Below are positions 51,058 through 59,700 of a stretch of 64,000 nt of DNA, piece by piece. A program made the position numbers and the translations under genes. The notes under the pieces are model-generated. The model was given only the letters and a program-made list of their open reading frames with translations, had not been told where the DNA came from and did not search any database. Source of the stretch: Rudanella sp031411995 (GTDB taxonomy: Bacteria > Bacteroidota > Bacteroidia > Cytophagales > Spirosomataceae); assembly GCA_031411995.1 (NCBI GenBank), contig JANOCD010000133.1, forward strand, positions 1 to 64,000, read 5' to 3'. Positions within the stretch are counted from its first letter, which is position 1. Each line of letters begins with the position of its first letter.

Positions 51058-52503
51058 CTATTTAATATACTGCAACAGATTCGTAACGGCGGGTTCGGTA
51101 AGTTTCAGGAACGAGGCCGGATAGAGGCCCATCCAGAACACAAAAAACACCAAAGGAATCAATACCCACGCTTCGGAGCCGGTTAGGTCGCTGAAGGATT
51201 GGGTGTTGGTGGTGGGCGTTCCGAACATCGTTTTCTGGAACATACGGAGCATATAGACCGCGCCTAGAATGATGGTCAGCCCGGCAAACGCACCGAGGTA
51301 ATTGTTATAATCGAATACGCCTTTCAACAGCAGAAACTCGCCCACAAAACCGTTAGTCAATGGTAACGCCACACTGCCAAGCATGATAATCATGAACAGA
51401 ACGGTCAGTTTGGGTGTGTTGCGGGTGATGCCGCCCAACTGATCGAGTTGGCGGGTTTTGGCCCGGTCGAAAATCAGTTCGGCCACGAAGAACAGGCCAA
51501 CCACGTTGATGCCGTGGGCCAACATCTGAATTAGGGCACCCTGCAGGCCATAGGCCGATTGCGAAAACACCCCGGCAGCCATCAGACCCACGTGCGCAAA
51601 CGATGAATAGGCAATCAGGCGTTTCATGTCGCGTTGCCGGATGGCGATGACCGAGCCATACACAATACCAATTACCGACAGGATCGCGGCTGTCATGCCC
51701 CAAGTGTCAACACCCTCCGGAACAATGGGCAAAATGAACCGAATCACGCCATAAACGCCCATTTTGAGCATAATGCCGGCCAGCAACATGGTGGCGGGTG
51801 TTGGCGATTCCACGTAGGTATCGGGTTGCCACGTATGAAACGGGAACACTGGCATTTTGATAGCAAAAGCGATAAAGAACGCCCAGAAAATCCAGCCCTG
51901 CGCCGAAGGGGTCAGGTTCAGATTATAGAAATCGATAATGGCCGACGAGTGCGGAACAGGCGTTTGATAGTACAGATACACCAGCGCAACGAGCATGAAC
52001 AAACTGCCGAAGATGGTGTAAATGAAGAACTTAAACGTAACCGGGATACGGTTCGCTCCGCCCCACATAGCCGCTAGGAAATAGACCGGAATTAGGGCAG
52101 CCTCGAAAAAGAGATAGAACAGAAATGCATCGCGGGCTGTGAAAACGCCCATCAAGGCGGCCTGCATAAACAAAATCAAGGCGTAGAACACCGATGGTCG
52201 GTCGTAGGTCTGCCGGAAAGCTGACAGAATAATGAGCGGAACAAGTAGGCCCGTGAGCAACACGAGCAAGATGCTGATCCCGTCGATGCCGCCACTGAAC
52301 CGGATGCCGAGGGTGGAGATCCAGGAGTAATCGAACCCAAATTGGGACTGTGCATCGGGGGTGAACTGCCCGAACACATAAGCCGCCAACACCAGTTCGA
52401 GCATGGCCGCCGTGATGGCTATGCGCTTGGCACTATTGCCGTTCAGGAGTAACGTAACCGTGGCTGCTATGGCCGGAAATAAAATGAGAGCAAGCGTGAG
52501 CAT
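51058..52503 (-). CDS. nuoM: NADH-quinone oxidoreductase subunit M
   Basis: A 481-residue complex I antiporter-like subunit. Signatures include GIRFSGGIDGISILLVLLTG, FLFYLFFEAALIPVYFLAA (conserved glutamate), MPVFPFHTWQPDTYVESPTPA, and KRLIAYSSFAHVGLMAAGVF. The expected about 14 membrane segments are present. It lies 16 bases after nuoL and six before nuoN. Confidence 0.94.
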   Translation of the reverse strand: MLTLALILFPAIAATVTLLLNGNSAKRIAITAAMLELVLAAYVFGQFTPDAQSQFGFDYSWISTLGIRFSGGIDGISILLVLLTGLLVPLIILSAFRQTYDRPSVFYALILFMQAALMGVFTARDAFLFYLFFEAALIPVYFLAAMWGGANRIPVTFKFFIYTIFGSLFMLVALVYLYYQTPVPHSSAIIDFYNLNLTPSAQGWIFWAFFIAFAIKMPVFPFHTWQPDTYVESPTPATMLLAGIMLKMGVYGVIRFILPIVPEGVDTWGMTAAILSVIGIVYGSVIAIRQRDMKRLIAYSSFAHVGLMAAGVFSQSAYGLQGALIQMLAHGINVVGLFFVAELIFDRAKTRQLDQLGGITRNTPKLTVLFMIIMLGSVALPLTNGFVGEFLLLKGVFDYNNYLGAFAGLTIILGAVYMLRMFQKTMFGTPTTNTQSFSDLTGSEAWVLIPLVFFVFWMGLYPASFLKLTEPAVTNLLQYIK

Positions 52504-52519
52504 AGATAGGTCGTTACGT

Positions 52520-54472
52520 TCAGAAATTTAGGTAGGCCAGAATGGTTGTCCAGTTAACAAAAAACCGGAGTGCGATAATCAGCGCAATGCTCAACACCAT
52601 AGCAAACATATAGGAGCCGATGGAACCGTTTTGCACCAATCGCAACTGCCCGGCAATAGTTTTAACAAGCCAGCTTACGGCCCCCACTACCCCGTCGATC
52701 ACAAACTCGCCAAAGCTGTAGAATCCATCGCCCAATGCTCGAACGGGACGAACGATAAGCCGCTCGTAGAATTCGTCGATATAGAATTTGTTGTAAACGA
52801 CCTGCGCTGGAATTGAGCGTGGCACCGAGTCGGCAGCAGGAACAGTGGCACTGCGCACATACATTCCGTAGGCAACACCTGCCGCAAGCAGGGCTACCCC
52901 CGCCGAAATCGCCATCAGCATCAGTTCTTCGCTGCTGCCCATTGTTGGCCCTTCAAACGCCGAGGGGTTCACTTGCTGCGAACCCTCGTAAAGCGGAGCC
53001 ATAAACTCGGCCAGCATCGAATGCCCGCCCAGCGCGTGAGGCACATTCAGGAAACCGCCAACCACCGACAACACAGCCAGTACCATCAATGGAATGGTCA
53101 TGCTCAGGGGCGACTCGTGCAGGTGGTGTTTCTGCTCCGGCGTTCCCCGGAATTCGCCAAAGAAAGTCAGGAACAATAACCGGAACATATAGAACGAGGT
53201 CATGGCTGAACCCAAAATGCCCAACCCCCACAGGAGTTTGTTGTGTTCCCAAACGTGAGCCAGAATTTCATCTTTCGAGAAGAAACCCGCGAACGGAGGA
53301 ATACCAGCAATGGCAATGGTGCCGATCAGGAACGTCCAGAATGTGATGGGCAAATACTTGCGAAGGCCACCCATGTTGCGGATGTCCTGCTCATTGCTCA
53401 TCGCGTGAATCACGCTACCGGCTCCAAGGAATAGGAGTGCCTTGAAAAAAGCGTGGGTCAATACGTGGAACATACCGCCCGTGTAAGCAGCCACGCTCAG
53501 GCCCAGGAACATATAGCCCAATTGACTGACGGTGGAGTAAGCCAGTACTTTCTTGATGTCGTTCTGCATCAGGCCAATGGTTGCCCCCAGTAGAGCTGTG
53601 GCAATGGCAATGCCGCCCATAATTTCGAGAGCCTGCGGAGCCAGTGTGTATAATACGTTGGACCGGACCACCATGTAGATGCCCGCTGTGACCATCGTAG
53701 CCGCGTGAATCAGGGCCGAGACCGGGGTGGGGCCAGCCATTGCATCGGGGAGCCAGGTGAAGAGCGGAATCTGAGCTGATTTACCCATTGCGCCCACAAA
53801 CAGCAGCAGGGCAATGGCCAACACTGTTTTATCGCCGACCGCGAAACCGGTTGCCGCTGAGAACACCTCCGTATATTCGACGGAGCCGAACGTGGTAAAT
53901 ATCAGGAAAATGCCTAACAGGAAGCCTAAATCCCCAATTCGGTTCATCACGAAGGCTTTGCGGGCGGCATTGTTATAGCTCGTGTTGGTGTTCCAAAAGC
54001 CAATGAGCAGGTACGAACACAGACCAACGCCCTCCCAGCCAATGAACATGATAACGAAGTTAGACCCCATCACCAGCAGCAGCATGAAGAACAAAAACAG
54101 GTTCAGGAAAGCCATGAACTTGCCGTAGCCTTCGTCGTGCTTCATGTAGCCGATGCTGTAGAGATGAATCAGCGAGCCAATACCCGTGACAATCAGCAGC
54201 ATAATCAGCGACAATTGGTCGATCTGAAATGCGAAATTGATGTGCAGGTCGGCCACGCTGATCCAGTCGAACAGGGTGGCTTTGAGGGGTTGATTGCCCC
54301 CCGCCCGGAAATTGCTAAACAGCGACAGCACCGCCAGAAACGATAATACCGGCCCGGCAACAGCCAACGGCCCTACCAGTGACGCAGGCACCTTGCGGAA
54401 CCCAAGGCCATTAATAATAAAGCCAAGAAGGGGCAACAGGGGAATGAGAATACAGAGTAGTTCAGGAGTCAT
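52520..54472 (-). CDS. nuoL: NADH-quinone oxidoreductase subunit L
   Basis: A 650-residue complex I subunit with the long C-terminal lateral helix. Signatures are FIGWEGVGLCSYLLIGFW (conserved Glu), IPLFTWLPDAMAGPTPVSAL, KKVLAYSTVSQLGYMFLGLS and GIPPFAGFFSKDEI. The ATG at 54472 gives the family N-terminus MTPELLCILIPLLPLLG. Between nuoK and nuoL, 71 bases hold two copies of a GCATACGTAGAGACGC repeat (54486-54542). Confidence 0.94.
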   Translation of the reverse strand: MTPELLCILIPLLPLLGFIINGLGFRKVPASLVGPLAVAGPVLSFLAVLSLFSNFRAGGNQPLKATLFDWISVADLHINFAFQIDQLSLIMLLIVTGIGSLIHLYSIGYMKHDEGYGKFMAFLNLFLFFMLLLVMGSNFVIMFIGWEGVGLCSYLLIGFWNTNTSYNNAARKAFVMNRIGDLGFLLGIFLIFTTFGSVEYTEVFSAATGFAVGDKTVLAIALLLFVGAMGKSAQIPLFTWLPDAMAGPTPVSALIHAATMVTAGIYMVVRSNVLYTLAPQALEIMGGIAIATALLGATIGLMQNDIKKVLAYSTVSQLGYMFLGLSVAAYTGGMFHVLTHAFFKALLFLGAGSVIHAMSNEQDIRNMGGLRKYLPITFWTFLIGTIAIAGIPPFAGFFSKDEILAHVWEHNKLLWGLGILGSAMTSFYMFRLLFLTFFGEFRGTPEQKHHLHESPLSMTIPLMVLAVLSVVGGFLNVPHALGGHSMLAEFMAPLYEGSQQVNPSAFEGPTMGSSEELMLMAISAGVALLAAGVAYGMYVRSATVPAADSVPRSIPAQVVYNKFYIDEFYERLIVRPVRALGDGFYSFGEFVIDGVVGAVSWLVKTIAGQLRLVQNGSIGSYMFAMVLSIALIIALRFFVNWTTILAYLNF

Positions 54473-54485
54473 ACAGTCGAAAACA

Positions 54486-54542
54486 GCATACGTAGAGACG
54501 CAAATCGGCATACGTAGAGACGCAAAAATTTGCGATCTCTAC
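54486..54542. repeat. GTAGAGACGC direct repeats and palindrome between nuoK and nuoL
   Basis: GCATACGTAGAGACGCAAA occurs twice, at 54486-54504 and 54508-54526. The second copy is the left arm of an imperfect palindrome with TTTGCGATCTCTAC (54529-54542), which differs from a perfect arm by one inserted base. It lies in a cotranscribed spacer and is REP-like in form. It adds to the intergenic distance without terminator features. Confidence 0.7.
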
Positions 54543-54543
54543 A

Positions 54544-54888
54544 TTACCATTTTAGTTTATTGAGGGCACCAATGTCAATGGAGCGGGTGTTGCGGTAGAT
54601 CATTACGATGATTGCAAGGCCAACCGAGACTTCGGCGGCAGCCACAGCCATAATGAAAAAGACGAATACCTGCCCTGTCGAGTCGGATTTGTAGGACGAG
54701 AAGGCAACTAAGAGCATGTTGACGGCATTGAGCATTAGCTCAATCGACATGAAGATAATAATGGCATTTCGCCGGGTCAACACCCCGATAATACCAATCA
54801 CAAATAACGCCGTACTGAAAATCAGGTAGTAATTGAGCGGTATTTGTTGGATGACATCCGGGATGGATACCTGCTGAGTGGGTTGCAT
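54544..54888 (-). CDS. nuoK: NADH-quinone oxidoreductase subunit K
   Basis: A 114-residue complex I subunit with three membrane segments. Signatures are NYYLIFSTALFVIGIIGVLT, NAIIIFMSIELMLNAVNMLL (the conserved Glu), and AAAEVSVGLAIIVMIYR (second conserved Glu). The N-terminus extends about 14 residues beyond typical NuoK. It is the first gene of a nuoK-L-M-N unit with its own promoter at 54915-54922; nuoA to nuoJ are not in the window. Confidence 0.93.
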   Translation of the reverse strand: MQPTQQVSIPDVIQQIPLNYYLIFSTALFVIGIIGVLTRRNAIIIFMSIELMLNAVNMLLVAFSSYKSDSTGQVFVFFIMAVAAAEVSVGLAIIVMIYRNTRSIDIGALNKLKW

Positions 54889-55220
54889 AGTTATGCCGGT
54901 GTTGTAAAGTGGCGCAAAGGTAATAATAAAAGGAGTTGCAAGTCGAAAGTTACAGATTGAAAGTCGGATGGGGCAAAAGACCTAACCAGTATCAAAGGTA
55001 AGTTCCAACATGCTTACAAAACCGGCGCACGGCTGAGAATTGATCCTTCCGGCATAATCTACAAAAAAATGATCACTCCTGTAGGTTATGGCTACATACG
55101 ACAATTGTCCGCAAATCCGCTAGTAGAAAATATCATATTATGCTGACTTTCTACTACTTTGTGTGCTCCAAAACCCTGTAGGTCAGTGGTAAAGGAGACA
55201 CCCAACGTCGTAGCTTGTTC
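54889..55220. other. Divergent intergenic region of 332 bases
   Basis: Between nuoK and the glycosyltransferase gene. On the nuoK side there is a promoter element at 54915-54922. In the middle there is nothing recognisable. On the glycosyltransferase side there is a 9-base inverted repeat, TAGTAGAAA (55121-55129) and TTTCTACTA (55148-55156), which could be an operator or RNA hairpin. No gene was found. Confidence 0.5.
54915..54922 (-). promoter_or_regulatory. Promoter of the nuoKLMN unit
   Basis: On the minus strand TACCTTTG matches TAnnTTTG, with a TTG at 54941-54939 about 16 bases upstream as the -33 element. The predicted leader is about 20-25 bases before the nuoK start at 54888. This is one of the two best-matched promoters in the window. 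Confidence 0.65.
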
Positions 55221-56180
55221 ATGGATGTTCCTCTGATCTCAATTATTACCGCTACTTATAACCGGAGCAATGTGCTTCGGTTTACCATTGAGTGCGTGCG
55301 GCAACAAACGCTGACTGACTGGGAGTTGATTGTGGTGAGCGATGCCTCAACTGATGATACGGCCGATGTGGTGGCTTCGATTGATGACTCCCGAATTCGA
55401 TTTGTTGAATTAGAACGCAACCATGGTGAACAGTCGGGTCCAAACAATATTGGGCTTGAACTGGCGCGGGGGCAATTCATTGCGTTTGTGAATCATGATG
55501 ACCTCTGGATGCCTAACCATCTGGAAGCCAGCTATTCACGTATTCTCGAAACAGGTGTCGATGTAGTTTTTGGGGTAGGAGTTCACATGAGGTCAGCCAC
55601 CGACATTAGCCTGATTGGGCAATTGCCACCGGAAGGTTTCAGACCCGTCAACTACATCCCGGCTTCGTGCTGGCTTTTTCGGCGCGAGTTGATTGAACGG
55701 GTTGGCAACTGGCGTTCGTACCGCGATTCGTGGCTCATTCCCTCTCTCGACTGGCTCATGCGTGCTTACCGGCTCAACGCAACGTTTGCGTCATCGAACC
55801 AGATTACCTGGATTTTTGTAACATCAACCATTCGGAAGGATTCGTACAAAAATCGCCTGGCCGATACGCAACAGGAACTGTTCGGGCAAATTCAGGGCAG
55901 CAATTCTTTTCGCGAACAACTTTTCGCCAACATACTGCTCAATCAATATCAACAGCAACTTCAATATCCGGTTCGGTCGTTGCTGGCGCAGGCAGGCCGA
56001 CATGTGCTGTATCGTTTGCTGATTTTGTCTGATTACCGACTGATGCCCCTTTGGTTTATGCTGAAATTCCGGCGCAAAGGGGGCGTTATTGATTATCTCC
56101 GCAAAGAACGCGGCCTCAGCGCACTTAAAACCACCAAACATTCACAATCAATTCTTTATCATGAACGACTGGCTACTTAG
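55221..56180 (+). CDS. Family 2 glycosyltransferase
   Basis: A 319-residue GT-A glycosyltransferase. Motifs: PLISIITATYNRSNVLRFTI, DWELIVVSDASTDDT, and AFVNHDDLWMPNHLEASY with the metal-binding DD. No transmembrane segment is obvious, so it acts at the cytoplasmic face. The ATG at 55221 is preferred over the TTG at 55215. It opens a plus-strand polysaccharide cluster: its end overlaps the cupin-like epimerase gene by 20 bases. Donor and acceptor sugars are unknown. Confidence 0.85.
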   Translation: MDVPLISIITATYNRSNVLRFTIECVRQQTLTDWELIVVSDASTDDTADVVASIDDSRIRFVELERNHGEQSGPNNIGLELARGQFIAFVNHDDLWMPNHLEASYSRILETGVDVVFGVGVHMRSATDISLIGQLPPEGFRPVNYIPASCWLFRRELIERVGNWRSYRDSWLIPSLDWLMRAYRLNATFASSNQITWIFVTSTIRKDSYKNRLADTQQELFGQIQGSNSFREQLFANILLNQYQQQLQYPVRSLLAQAGRHVLYRLLILSDYRLMPLWFMLKFRRKGGVIDYLRKERGLSALKTTKHSQSILYHERLAT

Positions 56181-56682
56181 TGGGACCATACAGGATGGAC
56201 AAAGTATTACGGCCAACTGGCAACCCGCCCAACGTTCGCATATTGACGGCGTACAAGTCCGCGAGGTACAGAATGTCATTAAAAACAATGGATACCTGAC
56301 CGAAATCTGCCGCACCGACTGGTTAGGTGAGAATACTCATGTCGACCAAGTGTTTCAGGTGGCTCTGTGGCCAGGTGGTTTGTCGGCGTGGCACACTCAC
56401 GAACACACTACCGACCGGCTGTTTGTGACACTCGGCACCCTCAAAATTGTACTGTATGACCCCCGGCCCGAGTCGCCTACGTTCGGACAGGTGAACGAGT
56501 TTCGGGTGAGCTACATTCGCCCACAACTGATTATTGTGCCACCCAAAGTCTATCACGGCGTTCAGAATATCGGCCCCGATACATCACTGCTGCTCAATAT
56601 GGTCGATAAAGGGTATCGATACGAACTACCCGACCATTTTCGATTAGATCCCGATACCAACCTGATTCCCTATCAGTTCTGA
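56161..56682 (+). CDS. dTDP-4-dehydrorhamnose 3,5-epimerase-like cupin
   Basis: A 173-residue RmlC-like cupin. Candidate catalytic residues are in LSAWHTHEHTTDRLFVTLG (His base) and IIVPPKVYHGVQNIG. The N-terminal half resembles RmlC (GVQVREVQNVIKNNGYLTE), but length and details suggest a sugar epimerase relative and not true RmlC, since dTDP-rhamnose genes are absent here. The ATG at 56161 overlaps the GT2 stop by 20 bases in a different frame, so the two are coupled. Confidence 0.78.
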   Translation: MNDWLLSGTIQDGQSITANWQPAQRSHIDGVQVREVQNVIKNNGYLTEICRTDWLGENTHVDQVFQVALWPGGLSAWHTHEHTTDRLFVTLGTLKIVLYDPRPESPTFGQVNEFRVSYIRPQLIIVPPKVYHGVQNIGPDTSLLLNMVDKGYRYELPDHFRLDPDTNLIPYQF

Positions 56683-56720
56683 GCGCAATTCCTGTTAAAA
56701 CGCTACCTCTTTTAACGCTA

Positions 56721-58826
56721 ATGGCCAAATCATCGAAACGCCGGCCCAACCCGGCACCAGCCCATCCGGCCGCCACAGGCTCGGCAAACATTGCCCCAGC
56801 GGCAACCGGTGCTATCAAAAAACGCCCGACCTCACCGCCCACCCCAGCGCGGCAACCGGGCTTTACACTAATTCATTTTGATGCCCGCGCCAAGTGGTAT
56901 CTAGGAATCGTGGTGGGTTTGTTTGTGCTGTTTACCCTGACAAAAATCCATACCATCTCCACGCCAATCTGGGATTTGGCACTGCCCGATGGCACCAATT
57001 CCCCTCAACGCGGTTTGCTGGCCGGCACACCCCGCGAGATTCGGGTCGATGAGTGGGGCGTGTCGTTGCCGTGGGAAATGTCGAACATTAGCCGGGGTTT
57101 TCCGCTTGAAAACGAGACGATTGGCGGCAAGCAAGTGGGGCTGCTCCTGATGCCAACCTACCATCTGTATAGTTTTTTTAGGCCCGCCAACTGGGGGTTT
57201 CTCCTGCTCGATGCCGAACGGGGGCTAGCTTGGAAGGGCAATATCGACTATCTATTGCTGTTGACGGGGGCGTTTCTGTTGCTCATGCTCTTGACACGAA
57301 ACAACTTCGGGCTGTCGGTTTTTGGGAGTTTGTGGCTCCTGATGTCGTCGGGTATTCAGAACTGGAACGGGGGTATCTCGGTCGTTTTCGGGTTCTATTG
57401 CTACCTGTTTGTGGTAGGGGTTTATCTGCTCTTTTCCGAACAACGAAGCTGGCGATGGGTAGCTTGGAGTGTGTTGTTTGGCTGGTTGTTGTTCACCGAA
57501 GTTTTCCTGATTTATCCGCCTTACCAGGTGCCGTTAGGCTACACATTTCTGATTTTGTTTGCGGGCTATGTCTATACCAATCGCCATCAGGCAGGTTTGC
57601 GGTATCAGTTTCCGCAAAAGCTGGCTCTCGTGCTGGCAGGGGTAGCCTCTTTCGGACTGTTGTTCTATTCAATTTATGCAGATCTGAAACCTACGTTCGA
57701 TGCCGTTTCGCAAACAGTTTATCCCGGCAAACGCTCCGAAACGGGCGGCACAGGTTTCAAAGCAAACTGGTTTTCGGAATATTACAGTTGGCTTGTCAAC
57801 CCCGGCAGCTTTCCGAAATCCTGGGATAACATCTGCGAACTGGCCCACTTCGTCACCTTTGTTCCGGTGGTGATTCCAGCTATAATTGTCTGTTTCTACC
57901 GAAACCGAAAAATCGACTGGATGCTGGCAGGCTTATCAGGCTTTGTGGTAGTGATGCTTTTGTGGATGACATTCCACTGGCCAACGTGGTTAGCTGAAGG
58001 AACCCTGATGAGCATGAGTCCCACCCGACGGATGCAGATCCCGCTTGGCGTATCGAGCGTTTTGCTAACCGTTTTGTATCTTAACTACCTAAAAACAAAC
58101 ACGCTGACCATCAACAAACTGGTTCAGACGGGTTTGATCGGATCAGTGGGGTTGTTTATGGTTTATACGGCTTATGTGAACCTCAATGACTCTGAAGGTT
58201 TCTTCAAACCTTACCAGCTAATTATCCCGGTCATCGTGTTAACAGTCCTGAATGCCCTGTTGTTGCCGACCATTCGATGGCCATATCGTCAACTCGTTTT
58301 TACGGTGGGTTTGCTGCTGTTTTTGTTGCCAAATATGGGTTTCAATCCCTTGTCGCGGGGTTTGTCGCCCATCACCGATCATGCGTTGTATAAGGCCGTT
58401 AAGGCAATTCAGGCAACAGACCCCGATGCCCGATGGGTGGCTTATGATAACCGACGGGTGTCGGAACTGATCACAGCAACAGGAGTCAACATCATTAGCG
58501 GGGTGAAATATATACCCCCTATGAACATCTACAGTGTGCTGGACCCCGACAAAAAATTGGACTCGCTCTATAACCGCTACGCGCACACGATCTACAAACT
58601 CAACATTGACCAGAAAGATGGTATCATCATGCAAAATCTGTATGACGATGAGTTGATTGTGGCCATGGACCCCTGCTCGCCCCGGCTCCACAAATTGAAT
58701 GTTCGGTATGTGGTGTTCGATGGAGAGCAAACTCCGTTGGCCACCCGGTGCATGACATTGGTGCAACAAGTAGGCACGATCAAGATATATCGGGTTGACA
58801 AACAAGTTAAGTTGGCTGGTCAATAG
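56721..58826 (+). CDS. Large polytopic membrane protein, GT-C/YfhO-like
   Basis: A 701-residue protein. A Pro/Ala-rich cytoplasmic N-terminus of about 50 residues precedes about 12-14 hydrophobic segments, then a soluble C-terminal part of about 150 residues ending in LNVRYVVFDGEQTPLATRCM and TIKIYRVD, reminiscent of YfhO-type proteins. Many of these are lipid-linked sugar transferases acting outside the membrane. I could not identify a catalytic motif with certainty (candidate acidic loop DEWGVSLPWEMS near residue 110). It lies 38 bases after the epimerase-like gene. Confidence 0.7.
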   Translation: MAKSSKRRPNPAPAHPAATGSANIAPAATGAIKKRPTSPPTPARQPGFTLIHFDARAKWYLGIVVGLFVLFTLTKIHTISTPIWDLALPDGTNSPQRGLLAGTPREIRVDEWGVSLPWEMSNISRGFPLENETIGGKQVGLLLMPTYHLYSFFRPANWGFLLLDAERGLAWKGNIDYLLLLTGAFLLLMLLTRNNFGLSVFGSLWLLMSSGIQNWNGGISVVFGFYCYLFVVGVYLLFSEQRSWRWVAWSVLFGWLLFTEVFLIYPPYQVPLGYTFLILFAGYVYTNRHQAGLRYQFPQKLALVLAGVASFGLLFYSIYADLKPTFDAVSQTVYPGKRSETGGTGFKANWFSEYYSWLVNPGSFPKSWDNICELAHFVTFVPVVIPAIIVCFYRNRKIDWMLAGLSGFVVVMLLWMTFHWPTWLAEGTLMSMSPTRRMQIPLGVSSVLLTVLYLNYLKTNTLTINKLVQTGLIGSVGLFMVYTAYVNLNDSEGFFKPYQLIIPVIVLTVLNALLLPTIRWPYRQLVFTVGLLLFLLPNMGFNPLSRGLSPITDHALYKAVKAIQATDPDARWVAYDNRRVSELITATGVNIISGVKYIPPMNIYSVLDPDKKLDSLYNRYAHTIYKLNIDQKDGIIMQNLYDDELIVAMDPCSPRLHKLNVRYVVFDGEQTPLATRCMTLVQQVGTIKIYRVDKQVKLAGQ

Positions 58827-58914
58827 CTCATCGACACCAAGTTTTTAAGGCCTTTTCACTGTCTTTCCCGCTATCCTTCCGTTATTTGGAGGTAGAAACT
58901 TTAAATCGGACAAC

Positions 58915-59700
58915 GTGAATTGGCTTATTGACAAACGAATTGTAGTGATTGGCGGAACCACAGGCATGGGCCTTTCAGCGGCTCAGGCGTTTGTGCGCGA
59001 GGGTGCCCGCGTAGTGGTGGTCGGTCGCAATCCCGATAGTTGCGCCACTGCCGAAGAACTGCTCGAAGGCAGCGGATTGGCTATGTCGGGCGATGCTTCA
59101 GACCCCAAAACGGCGACCAAAGCTATTGACCTCTGCCAGAATATTTTTGGTGGTTTCGATGGACTATATCATGTGGCTGGAGGCAGCGGTCGGCGATTTG
59201 GCGATGGGCCGCTCCACGAACTAACCCTCGACGGCTGGAACGCCACCATGAACCTGAATCTGACCTCGTTGATGCTCTCGAATCAGGCGGCCGTGCGGAC
59301 GTTTAAGGAGCAGGGACAGGGCGGCACGATCCTGAATATGGGGTCGATTCTGAGCCATTCGCCTTCGCCCAAATATTTTGTTACCCACGCTTATGCAGCC
59401 GCAAAGTCTGCCGTGATTGGATTCACGCGCTCATTAGCAGCCTATTACGCCCCAGAAGACATTCGCGTGAACACCATTATGCCTGCCCTCGTTGAAACGC
59501 CAATGGCTCAACGGGCGGCCAACGACGAAGCGATTCAGGCATTCATAAAAACCAAACAACCCTTAGACGGGGGGCGCATCGGTCTCCCCGGTGACCTCGA
59601 TGGTGCCGCCGTTTATTTCCTCTCCGATCAATCGCGCTTCACAACGGGTCAGATTCTGAGCGTCGATGGAGGATGGGATGTGAGTGAGGGGCAGTACTAA
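58915..59700 (+). CDS. SDR family oxidoreductase
   Basis: A 261-residue short-chain dehydrogenase. The cofactor motif is VIGGTTGMGLSAAQAF, the structural NxxG region is in YHVAGGSG (a Gly variant of NNAG), the catalytic Ser is in NMGSILSHSP and the catalytic pair is in HAYAAAKSAVIG (YxxxK). The start is GTG at 58915. It ends in a one-base overlap with the heptosyltransferase-like gene. It may modify a nucleotide sugar or a lipid in the polysaccharide pathway, but the substrate is not evident. Confidence 0.84.
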   Translation: MNWLIDKRIVVIGGTTGMGLSAAQAFVREGARVVVVGRNPDSCATAEELLEGSGLAMSGDASDPKTATKAIDLCQNIFGGFDGLYHVAGGSGRRFGDGPLHELTLDGWNATMNLNLTSLMLSNQAAVRTFKEQGQGGTILNMGSILSHSPSPKYFVTHAYAAAKSAVIGFTRSLAAYYAPEDIRVNTIMPALVETPMAQRAANDEAIQAFIKTKQPLDGGRIGLPGDLDGAAVYFLSDQSRFTTGQILSVDGGWDVSEGQY

